The position numbers and the translations under genes were made by a program. A stretch of 64,000 nucleotides of DNA, taken from NCBI GenBank assembly GCA_033675545.1, contig JAWDGP010000122.1, positions 168,501 to 232,500 of the forward strand, in the 5' to 3' direction. Positions 54,051-64,000 of the stretch are shown here, piece by piece. The notes beneath the pieces were generated by a model. It saw only the letters and a program-made list of their open reading frames with translations, searched no databases and had not been told where the DNA came from. The DNA comes from Elysia crispata (Eukaryota > Mollusca > Gastropoda > Plakobranchidae). Every line of letters starts with the position of its first letter. Positions within the stretch are counted from its first letter, which is position 1.

Positions 54051-54070
54051 CATGCGCGCGCATGCGCACA
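54051..54070. promoter_or_regulatory. NRF1-type GC palindrome
   Basis: CGCGCATGCGCA (54057-54068) fits the NRF1 consensus YGCGCAYGCGCR at every position. It overlaps the 14-bp palindrome CATGCGCGCGCATG (54051-54064). A second, partial site (GATGCGCATCG) follows 11 bp later. NRF1 sites mark promoters in animals, so a downstream alternative promoter is possible. Confidence 0.4.
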
Positions 54071-54959
54071 GCTAGAGTCGATGCGCATCGAACGGAATTA
54101 TTTATTGTACTATTGAAACTCATACACGGTTTTTCATTTTATTGTTTCTTTTTTCCATTAAAAAACAAAACAAAACAAAACCTCAATTTATTTTTAGCTT
54201 ATAAAATGCACCGACTTTGTGTGGAGGAAAGCGTTGAATCATGGTGACTCTTGATTAAAATCAGTGTAAATTGCTCGCTCACCAGGGGCTGAGACTTTGT
54301 GGAGGCAATCAATGCCGTGCTTAGTGCCGTATAGAAAACATTTTGTTGCTTACCTGTAAGGGGAGAGGTACGGTTTAGGGGTGCAGGGAACAGGCCATGA
54401 CTCATTCACCTCGAAAGATTTAATTCTTAATTTCTTTAATTCTCCTTTGTTCATTGCTGAGTAATGAGTAACATTATTATTCTTAGATAATAATAAAAAA
54501 CAATTTCAAACCAGCGCCCCCTCCCCCCAAAAGAAAAAAAAAATCACCAACCCCTTTAGGTGCAAACACCTGTGCAAGATTAATTTATTTTTTGACAGAA
54601 CTTTTTTCTTTATATTTCAAAAAGTAGTTTTAAAATCGAGAAAATTTAAACTTTTATCTCCCTTGGTCCTGGTTTAAAAAATAAAATAAAATAAAATAAA
54701 GAGGAAAAAAAAACCTCCTCTCCCCAACCCGCAAAGAGCAGCAGTTAAATCTTGAAAGTGCTCCTCTTTTTCTGACTCCAGAGAGCTGTCTGTCCCTGAC
54801 ACAGTCAGCAGGGCGCACGGACTGCGGGAACAGCTATTGAAAATAATAATAATCATAAAAGCAAGCAAACTTGCAAGTGGCTTCATTTCACGAAGAAAAA
54901 TGTACGGCAAGCTCCGACTAGAATCAGCAGGCGCCGGCGCCGTGGCTTATCCCAACACC

Positions 54960-55345
54960 TACCGAGTTACGAGCTCAAAACTCGAACAATAATTGGATCG
55001 AACTGGATAAATCCACGCCGAGTTAGAACCACAGAACATCGGATATAATTCGATAAACCCACCCTTAGTTGGAACCGAAAAATATCCTATTTAGAAGTTA
55101 GAATCAAATAATATCGGATATAATTGTGCCAGTCGACCCCCAGTTAAGTTAGTATCAAACAGTATCTGATAGAATATGGTGAGCCCACGTCCAGTTAGAA
55201 TCAAATAATATCGGATATAATTGTGTCAATCGACCCCCAGTTAAGTTAGTATCAAACAGTACCTGATAGTCTATGGTGAGCCCACGTCCAGTTAGAATCA
55301 AATAATACACTATCGGGTATGATTGGATCAATCCCTGCCCGGTTA
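54960..55345 (+). repeat. 97-bp tandem repeat built from two ~48-bp halves
   Basis: GTTAGAATCAAATAATA recurs at 55097, 55194 and 55291 (97-bp spacing). Each unit contains two related halves, one with GTTAGAATCAAATAATATCG and one with GTTAGTATCAAACAGTATCTG. More diverged copies extend left to about 54960. Confidence 0.9.
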
Positions 55346-56449
55346 TACTGGACTTATAGTTTACTATTCACACACTGCCTGTCGAATACAAAATGAAGTC
55401 TCGTGTTTCTGAGTCGAGACCTTCATCCGCTCACGAAGATTTATAAGAACCAGCAAATCTACCCCCTTTGAATGAAGATTTACAAGAAAAAAGGGATAAA
55501 ATATACAAGCCCATCAAGAAAATCGTTCATTTTAATGTGTAAATTGTTATTAGGACGTAACATTAATCTTGTAATTACTTCGTAAGTTAAATGGTTAAAT
55601 TAAACATCAAAGTGAAAAAAAAGCTACCAAAGTAACTAACATACCTTGTTGCTGTTTTTTTTTATTTTTTATTTTCCAATCTTTTTGATATTTTGTCAGA
55701 CGATGTTGTTAATTAAACAAATGATGAAGAAAGTATTAATAGCTCTTCGGCTCTATTTATGAAACATCCTTAATTACATTGATGGATGCTAGAGCGTTAC
55801 TTTCTAGATGTGGCCAACCGTCTGTAATAATTAGTGAGTTGGAAATTAAAGGGACTCACGTTCGCTCTGAACATTTTTAAGTTCACGAATTTTGTTTCGT
55901 TAAAGTTCAGAGAAAATTAAGTGTTGCGGGTTTTTAAGGGGAAAAAAGCCCTTTGAAGGAAAAAAAAAGAAAAAAAAACAACAACCGCAGAGGTACAAAC
56001 CAAATTTATAAGTGTTACCTGTGTTTTCAAAAATTCCAGCTCGCTATGTTGTAAACCAGCTGAATATTATTTAAAACAGATCTATCTGGCAACGTTCCCG
56101 ATGTATTCCATGATGTTTTTCACCTCCCTCTCCCGAGTCAAACCATAGATTTACACTCTGAAGCCATGAATCGTTGCTGTTCTGGAAACATTCAAACGTG
56201 TACAAAGTGCATGGTTAGAACTCACCCTGCTCGAGCTACCCTGTGCATGTACGTGAAACTTAAGACGGCCTCAGTGAGGAAACTACCTGAGGGACACTGC
56301 GGCTTCGTGCGCAAGGGTGTTTTTTGTTGGTTTTTTTTTTTTTATTTCAAGCTTTAGTTGCGTAACAGGGAAGCTCATAATCATGACAAAAATGAGTGAC
56401 TTTAAAACAAGTTTTTTTTTTTTTTTTTGGAGGGGGTGGGATAGGGGTG

Positions 56450-56573
<124 letters not shown>

Positions 56574-57265
56574 GCTACACCAAAGTTAATGTAAATAAAT
56601 CTAGTCCCTGATTGTGCGTGTGTGTGTGTCGTCAGTATAGCGGCCGCCCTCACCTCACAACACTTTCAGTATAGAGAACTATGACTATCATTAATGATAG
56701 TAATTACCATGACAATAAAGGAAGCATAGAATCGCACCAACAGCATCAGCACTCACCAGCACAGTTGTCTGTATTCTCGAAATGATTTTCAGCAATCGCC
56801 TATTGAGTTGACCGTGAACAGAGAACTTCTCTCATACTGCGCCGAACGTTGTAACAACAGCGCCAACACCTTTCTTTCTTCTTTTTTCCTTATGTCTTTT
56901 CATTAATTCTAATAAATGAAAAAAGATCCAGCCAGTTCTCTTCGCAATGGTCATACTCGCTACCTTACTATTGTGTTTAGCTTTACTGACACCATATTTC
57001 GCTCTTATCTCTTCTCTTATCTCGACCTTATTTTGGTGTTTGAAGAACAATGGAACTTGCAATGATCTCTGAGGCGGGGACATGTCATAATTCTGCAACA
57101 CTAAGAACCACAGCAACTAATGGCACCGAACCCTGCCGTGTCAAGAGACGTGAATGGGCGTTTGCTCTCTCTAAAATACAACCGTCTTCTTGTTAGCTGA
57201 CTGTAGAAAGAGAAATGATTTGACAAGTACAGTACGCTTTTGACCCAACCCTTGTCTGTTTTATA

Positions 57266-57429
<164 letters not shown>

Positions 57430-58058
57430 AATCTCTGTCTCTCAAACAAACACTCTCTCACTCTTTCCCGCAGGTTGTTTTGCTCTGAGCTTACCGTGTA
57501 CACCTTTGCGACCTTTCCTTCTATAATTCATCTCGCATGTCTCATTGCAATCGTTGCGAGTTCCCTCTATCCCATTCCCTCCTTCACTTCCTTCCTATCC
57601 TTTCTAATTTCCGCCCTCTCCTCTCCCTCCCTCCCTCCTCTCTCTCCTCCTCCCTCCCTCTCCGAGTGGCAATGTTCTAACGCACCTTTCCCACATCTCC
57701 AACCTTAATTACATTCGGTGCTCACGGCTTGGTCCCGCCTTATCCCTGCCGCTTCCGATCCTAGCTTCCTTTGAAGTGTTGCATAGAGGTTGACGTTGCT
57801 GACGTCTTATGCAAAGGACGCAAACAGCATGCCTTCATTTTGTTTTTGCAGACAGATCGAACCTTCTCTCTTTCTAACTTCTTTTTTTTTTTTGTCAATG
57901 AAAGCATAACGTCAAAAGTGTCTCTGCAACAGGGTAAACCATGACTAATGTTACATAAGCAATGAGCTTACTAGAACCTCTGTTCTCTACTCCATCTCCT
58001 CCATCCCAATCCGGACTCTTGCTGCGAGTGCTGCTGGGTCCAGCACCCTTCCAGTTGG

Positions 58059-58427
58059 CTCGTCCTATTCAGCGAACCTAGATAGTTGCACAGAGGACAT
58101 TCTCTGACAGTAGTCGTCCTAGATAGTTGCACAGAGACAACACATTCTCTGACAGTAGTCCTATTAGAGACAACATAGTGCATGCTCGTCCTATTCCGCG
58201 AACCTAGATAGTTGCACAGAGGACATTCTCTGACAGTAGCCCTATTAGAGACAACATAGTGCATGCTCGTCCTATTCCGCGAACCTAGATAGTTGCACAG
58301 AGGACATTCTCTGACAGTAGCCCTATTAGAGACAAGATAGTGCATGCTCGTCCTATTCCGCGAACCTAGATAGTTGCACAGAGGACATTCTCTGACAGTA
58401 GCCCTATTAGAGACAACATAGTGCATC
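58059..58427. repeat. 81-bp tandem repeats
   Basis: GCTCGTCCTATTCCGCGAAC begins units at 58185, 58266 and 58347 (81-bp spacing). A diverged, rearranged unit starts at 58059. Because 81 is a multiple of three, the minus strand stays open for 191 codons (57971-58546) with a 27-residue repeat (SNRATVRECPLCNYLGS). I regard this as a consequence of the repeat, not a gene. Confidence 0.93.
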
Positions 58428-58429
58428 AG

Positions 58430-61400
58430 GCGAGACTGATCAGGAAGCACCCGCCACCCTGTCTGGGCAGGCACGTCCCTAGAAACATTTCCCAAAACTG
58501 AAAACTCCCGTTTTGGAGACTGGATCGGAACGGTTAGTGGTGTCACGTGAAGTCACCAAGACTTCAGGTATGGCAGTAGCGGTACATTCGAAATGAGGAG
58601 TTGATGGTGGGAAACACAGACTTTAGTCGATGATCTGAAGGATTGTGATGATAATGGTAACGTTGATGATGATGATAGCGATGATACGCTGTTGTCATGT
58701 TTGTAACCACATGTGTGTGTGTGTATGTAGGTGATCATGAGTCGAGTTTTATATTGGCAGGTAGTAACACAAATCCAGAAGATGCTTGTGTGACTAGCCT
58801 GGGGTCTGTACAAATAGACAATCAAGGAAAAGGACGCAATCAAAGCTTTATATCTTTAGTGGTTATAATAAAAGTCATGGTTGGAATATTATTATCTAGC
58901 TAGGACGTAAAACTGCCGTGAATTATCATAAAAAGACAGAGTGAGGATAGAAATATACATAGGTGAGTAGATAAGTGGACATTCAACCGTTACTTTTTTT
59001 TAAAAGAAATATTAAATCATGATAAATGGACAAGAATTCCCGAAATACATTTCTCTCTGAGAGTCTTTAACAGAACAACCATTGGGAGACAAAATCTTTT
59101 CAGTATGCCGAATGAATGCCGTGACACAAGACTTGAATAATCCCAACAGTTGGCTGGCCGACCAGTATAGAAACACAAGTCCAGCAGCGGAGAATCAGCC
59201 CCGTCTATCGAGGGGCGCAACTCCACCTGTAGAGCGATAGAATTGGTTCTGTACTCGGTTCGAAAGCAGCTACAGCGGATTATTAATTTTGAGATTTCCG
59301 AATCGATTCCCTCCAGCCGGAGATCTTAGCCTGTACAGCTCAAAACCAGAGCGAACTTGGGAGCAGGGCGGAATATGCCTGGTTGGTTACTACCACAACA
59401 TTGATAATTCGAATCCACAGAATTCTTGCCTACCTTTATTTTCATTTATAACAAACACTGGCATCGGCTGTTGTGGAAGAGCCATAGCAAACATTCATAA
59501 ATCACCCACAAAGATACGAGATTTAATTCAGTTTTCAAAAACCGTCAATAGCAAGGCCTCAGATTTGGAATCGAGTTTCGGTATTGTGACAAACGACTTG
59601 GTGCAAATTATCGTTGTTAGTGAAGGAGAAAATGAGTGTGGGCCTTCTCCTGTGTGACCTACCGTGCTTACAGCGGTAAGCAGCCAGCCTTTGCCCTACC
59701 TGGTGTGGGGAGCAGCATCTCCAGGTGATATGCAGGTGCTGGGAGATCCAGGTTGCTGTTTGCTCTTCGCTTTTTGTAAAAAAATAAAAACCTGGAAACA
59801 AAATTCTTTTCATGGCTGTTTGGGTTGGGGATTTGCCCAAATTTCTCCCTTTAAATCATCCCAAGTAATTACTTTGTATCGTTCTTAAAGATTGAGATAT
59901 TCAATGCCTGTTTGTAGTGCTTCTCAATGAGGGTTTTTACGTCAAAAAGATCTCATGTACCAGATAAAAGCATATCGATATCAAAGTAATCTTTACCTTG
60001 GCACTGACAATTGACACATATCGATGTCCTAATTTGATTCAAATTTGCAATTCACCGTCCAAATTTAGAATATCGTAAAGGTAGGCGCTCTTAATGGCTA
60101 TGATAGATAAACATACCTATAGCATCAACAGTTTTAGCACCCGACTTCACGCGTTTTATTATCTGCATGGAAGTTGAACCCAAGGCTTAGAACCATTGAA
60201 AGCTTGAGCACCTGGTTCAATATTTTGTCACCGGTTGATCAAATAGTCCTGCTAAATGGAGACGGGTTAAACAGATAGCTTGAGAAGAAAAGTTTATTTC
60301 AAGAGATCAACCCTTCTCTCGAGTGCTACAATGTAATACATAAAGGAGTTCATTTTTCACGAAAATGAAAGACACACGTACTGTTATTAGAAACAAAGAC
60401 GAGCAATGTATAATGAGCCTCAGCGTGAAGTAGATCTGAGTTGTTTTTGCCCATTTAGTCTCCCTCCAAGTTTTTATATGGGGAACCTATCATAAAACAA
60501 GCGGTCTATAGTAACAGTCCAGGAGCTTTACCCTGGTGTGGCACTGTTCTGGTGGCCGAGGTTAGAATGTGTGGAGAACCGTGGGGAATCTGATATGTTA
60601 TTGTGATAACAATCATTTACCAGGCCGAAGGGAATCTCACGGAGTTTCGAACTTCGAACTTTAGTTAACTTTTCGTGTGGTCATGTCGGGAAAAGACCCC
60701 GACAAGCTCAACCCACTATGGACCACTGGCTCTGACAAGCTTGTTTTTCTCCCTCAGCAATATCGTTGTAAGCTCGGCAACTGGTCAGCTTTTACACGTC
60801 GGATTTGTTTCTGCATTTGGGATGTGAGTTTTTTTCCCAGCCCACTGCTAACCCAGGTCAGTCGTGGGCGGACCCAAGCAGCGAGCTGGGTCGAGCAGAA
60901 CGAGGGCTAAAGTAAAAACATCGTTGTTTACAGCTCTCGGGGTCCCGGCTTCATAAGATCTGGCTACCAGTCAACAATAACAACATTAGCAACACAATGA
61001 TTGGTTTCTGTGGCCATCCACCTACCTCTACATGGACACATATTAATACACTCAGAGTGCAAGGCGAGGGTGGGGGAAGAGGAAAATACCGCAAACTGAA
61101 TCCGTGTTGCTAGTCTTTTACTGAAGATTACAACCATCACGCGTAGAATGTCTTTGTATGGCCTTGTTTCACATTGGCCAGTCGTGGCTTGTTTTTTTTT
61201 CCATTTTTTAAGGTCATGGCTGTCGCTCTGTCAACATGACTTGTGAAGGGCTGGTGTCGTCAGAGGATGTGTTGATGACAATGTTGAAGCCCGGGTAAAG
61301 TAATCCTGACGGTACTTTGTGTGGCCACTGTCTGAAACTCCGCGTAGCGCGCATCACCAATCAGTCAGTCAAGTTTGCGGGGTTTGGGGTTGTGATAATA

Positions 61401-61600
61401 TTCTATCAACCCGTGGTGGTGGTTTCATCTACATCTCACTCCCAGGATCGTTTCGTTCAGAGAGCTTCAAACTTCACGACTGGTGCGCCTGTAAAGTCTA
61501 AGGAATGCCACACGATTAAAGTTGATGCTCCCAAGAACGGAGAAAAGCGAGAGAGGAAGGATAACATTTGATAGTAAAAGCCCTAAAAGCTTTCGATAAC
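58430..61600. other. noncoding stretch around the candidate exon
   Basis: GC content is variable, with small open frames (up to 122 codons at 59289-59657) that show no recognisable domain. A GGTTCGAAAGC (about 59259) preceded by tRNA-like sequence hints at another old SINE. GCTTAC-AGCG-GTAAGC (near 59670) is a small hairpin. Confidence 0.4.
60683..60823 (+). CDS. candidate alternative first exon, 47 codons, before a splice donor
   Basis: An ATG at 60683 (G at -3, in-frame TAG upstream at 60662) opens MSGKDPDKLNPLWTTGSDKL and stays open to ...CFCIWD, directly followed by a good donor (GAT|GTGAGT, 60824). The surroundings are GC-richer than the trio introns. TRIO-family genes do use internal promoters for shorter isoforms, but I recognise no homology in this peptide, so this is a hypothesis only. 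Confidence 0.2.
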
Positions 61601-61603
61601 TAT

Positions 61604-61753
61604 TTAACCCATTTCCTCCCATATTTTTTTTACCGAACTTGTACAGCATACCACCAGTTTAAAGACTTTTTGTGTTTTAAGGATTACTGTTGTATTTACA
61701 AACCTTTGTTTTTAGCGTCCCATAAATGGGACGCTAGCAGTTTGAGGGTTCAA
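61604..61753. mobile_element. possible small piggyBac-like MITE with terminal hairpin
   Basis: The left border reads TTAACCCATTTCCTCCC. The right border, reverse-complemented, reads TTGAACCCTCAAACTGC, a degenerate match to a TTAACCC...CTGC end. Next to the right end is AGCGTCCCAT-AA-ATGGGACGCT (61714-61735), a perfect 10-bp-stem palindrome. Confidence 0.4.
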
Positions 61754-61804
61754 ATATCAAGTGTTTCTGAGCGTCACCTTCAATGACTGTTTGCACCGAG
61801 AGGG

Positions 61805-61826
61805 TATATATATATATATATATATA
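61805..61826. repeat. (TA)n microsatellite
   Basis: This is a short TA dinucleotide run. Confidence 0.95.
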
Positions 61827-61899
61827 ATTGCTTTTATTACAAACATATGATACATAATCAAGTTATATAAGTTGATTTTTTTTTTTAAAAGGCCACATA

Positions 61900-63390
61900 A
61901 AATGAAATACTTCAACAAATGAGTATATAAAAAGCACATTGTAACTGTATAACTCTTCTTTGTTTTATTTTCTTTTCGATAGACTTTCTATCGGTTCAAA
62001 ATTCAAACAAAAACATAAAAACACCATTTACAAATCTGCACAGCAGATTTTGTACATTATAAATGAAAATTGATGCAGGCCTATATGGATATTGAATGTG
62101 TCAGGCTCTAATGACGAAATGGTTTCTGATCTAAAACATGTCAATTCCAGTTCCGACCAAAATGCAATGTGTTTGACAGATAGAGTAACCAAAGCAGTAA
62201 GCTAAAATCCATGTTAAGAGATTCTTATTCATACAAGATGCCCTCTACTTTCAATTTGGAGGCAAAAGAGCCCTGGCGTGAACGGAATGTTTGGGAACAA
62301 TTGATGTGCACCGGGACATTGCACTCTGAACAAATCAGATTAGTTTTTTTTTATTTATTTGCCACACTACCCGCATCTCCTTTGCGTGGGAGCTGTGGTG
62401 ATTTTACACCATCAGTTCTCACGTGTGTGGGAACTCTGTACCGGAGATCGGCCTTCCCAGTGCCCGAGCTTGTTTGGGCCTCTTTAGGTACACTTTAACA
62501 ATGTCCCGTTTGAAAGCCAGCTGATCCAATGGTCTTGAGATGTATTCAGCTGACTTTCGATACAAAAGTCAAGCATTCTGTGCAGTTGCATCCAAATAAA
62601 AGGCAAAACAATAACCAGGTCCCATGCCATGCTTCTCATTTGAATGCGGTATTCCCTATGTTTTAATCTGCCCTGTCTAAACTCTCTCCCCCCTCCCCCC
62701 CCCCCCCCTCCCCCATTTTGTTTTACATTGTGATCATATTGGACTGATCAATTTGTACATATTGTTTGTCTGTGGCTGACATCCGTCTTGTTGTTTTGAG
62801 ACGTTGAATCCCTTATTTGTTTGATGCTGCTAGAGTCATTGACAACTGAGTGATCACCTTCAATCTTTTGAACAGCTTCATCTGGTTTTGTAAGCCTAAA
62901 GTGAGAAACGAAGAAAAAATAACACTATTTAAAAACTAAATTTTCATAAAATAATTAGAATAAGTCACATAATTAGTATTTACAATCTCCAGCAAACTCG
63001 TTTCTGCTTTTAGGGCCTCAAAGTCAGGACATACAGGACCACATCTTCTCACACCCTCTCACCTCTAGGCTTTCTCAGATAAAAATCCTTAGAAATAATT
63101 TTATTTTCATATTTCATATTTGTTGCACATGTATTTTAGTACACACATTTCATTTTATTTGAAAAAAAAAAAAATGTTTTTTCAAGGATAATAATCTACT
63201 TACGTTTTAGGTCCATGCTGTTTTGCTTCACTAGTGGAAGACACGCCATTTTGAAAACAGTAAAAATACATTTTGTGAAAACAAAAGCCAAAAATTTACT
63301 GAATAAATTAAAAGTTACATATATAAGCTAAGGTAAGAAACAAATATGTTACTTCTTTATGGAAAGGATTATTTATTTACAGCCCTAATT
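61900..63390. other. right-hand noncoding stretch
   Basis: This is A/T-rich sequence with a C-rich run (about 62689-62714). I see no supported gene or repeat. Confidence 0.4.
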
Positions 63391-63395
63391 TTGAT

Positions 63396-63419
63396 GCGTC
63401 CAATAAATGGGACTAGCAG
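63396..63419. repeat. second, diverged copy of the GCGTCC-ATAAAT-GGGAC hairpin
   Basis: GCGTCCAATAAATGGGAC followed by TAGCAG repeats the sequence at 61715-61740 with small changes, suggesting a dispersed repeat family sharing this palindromic end. Confidence 0.5.
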
Positions 63420-63730
63420 ACCGTTTTGCTTGAGCCCCAGAACCTGGCGTCAGCTGTGAGCTATTGCTCTAGCTTCGCGCCACCTAGACCTTGTTGGGAG
63501 ACATCCCCTCTACGTATCGTCATTGTAGGATACCTGTGAGTATGGCAGGTACTTAGACTTTGTGAGCAATACCTTCAGAGCTAAGGGAGGCTAAAGTTCT
63601 CTAGGTCCTCGCTCTCTTTAAGATAGACTGAGAATAATGTTGAATGGAGAGAGCTGGAGGAAAGAGGTAGAAAGAGTGAGTTTAGAGACGGAGAGGGGGT
63701 AAGTGAAAGATATTTAGAGAGGTTGATAGA

Positions 63731-63746
63731 GAGGGAGAGAGAGAGA

Positions 63747-63796
<50 letters not shown>
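63731..63796. repeat. (GA)n microsatellite
   Basis: This is a GA tract with GGGA interruptions at its left edge. Confidence 0.95.
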
Positions 63797-63800
<4 letters not shown>

Positions 63801-64000
63801 GGGGACGAGAGAGAAAAGTGAATGTATTATGTTCAATAGATCTATTATCTAGACCTAGATATTATGCTTGTGTGTGTGTGTGAGAGATGAAGCTCGGGCC
63901 CGTCTCCCCCCCCCCTGAATCTAATCCTCTCCGCCTGGCGCGAGCCGCTCTGTTTCCGAAGGTTTTAGCACCGACGCGCCTTGATTACTTTCCTTAATGA

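Noticed and set aside
59289..59657. 122-codon frame
   Set aside because: It has no domain, no splice context and no clear start context; chance is plausible in this GC range.

Overview
Organism and overall content. This is a spliced eukaryotic nuclear locus. It has GT-AG introns, about 31 short coding exons spread over 41 kb, A/T-rich introns, many long microsatellites, tRNA-derived SINE-like pieces and miniature DNA transposons. Lophotrochozoan, probably molluscan, is my inference from the single TRIO/Kalirin-type gene and the repeat style; nothing in the window fixes the species.

Layout. 1-4884: upstream intron (or flank) of the gene, holding a decayed 3.1 kb DNA transposon (390-3498) with 34-bp terminal inverted repeats and an AAAT direct repeat on each side. 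4885-46102: thirty-one consecutive plus-strand exons of one gene, the ortholog of TRIO/Kalirin/UNC-73. They join in frame to 4,305 nt (1,435 codons) and encode nine spectrin repeats (exons 1-21), a DH RhoGEF domain (exons 22-28), its PH partner (exons 28-30) and a Ser/Thr-rich linker (exon 31). The N-terminal SEC14 exons lie upstream of the window. The SH3 domain, the second DH-PH and the rest were not found, so they lie downstream. 15625-27508 (intron 10, 11.9 kb) is a repeat-rich insert with a GC-richer core: paired perfect CREs, 61-bp tandem repeats, long (ATT), (GA) and (ACT) tracts, and a tRNA-like SINE head fused to a 28-bp satellite of 25 copies. 46103-64000 is noncoding as far as I can see, presumably a long downstream intron. 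It carries many tandem repeats (67, 70, 81, 97 and 108 bp units), (CT/GA)n blocks, an NRF1-type palindrome, and one candidate alternative first exon near 60.7 kb.

How it works together. The product is a cytoplasmic scaffold and guanine-nucleotide exchange factor. In the family, the first DH-PH unit activates Rac1/RhoG downstream of axon-guidance and adhesion receptors, and the spectrin repeats provide length and partner binding. The exon pattern itself is informative: introns recur at equivalent positions in successive spectrin repeats, with recurring 123+192-nt exon pairs and 116-nt exons, a fossil of repeat duplication.

I found no operon, CRISPR array, rRNA or intact tRNA gene. The least conventional material is the transposon and satellite content rather than a new protein system.
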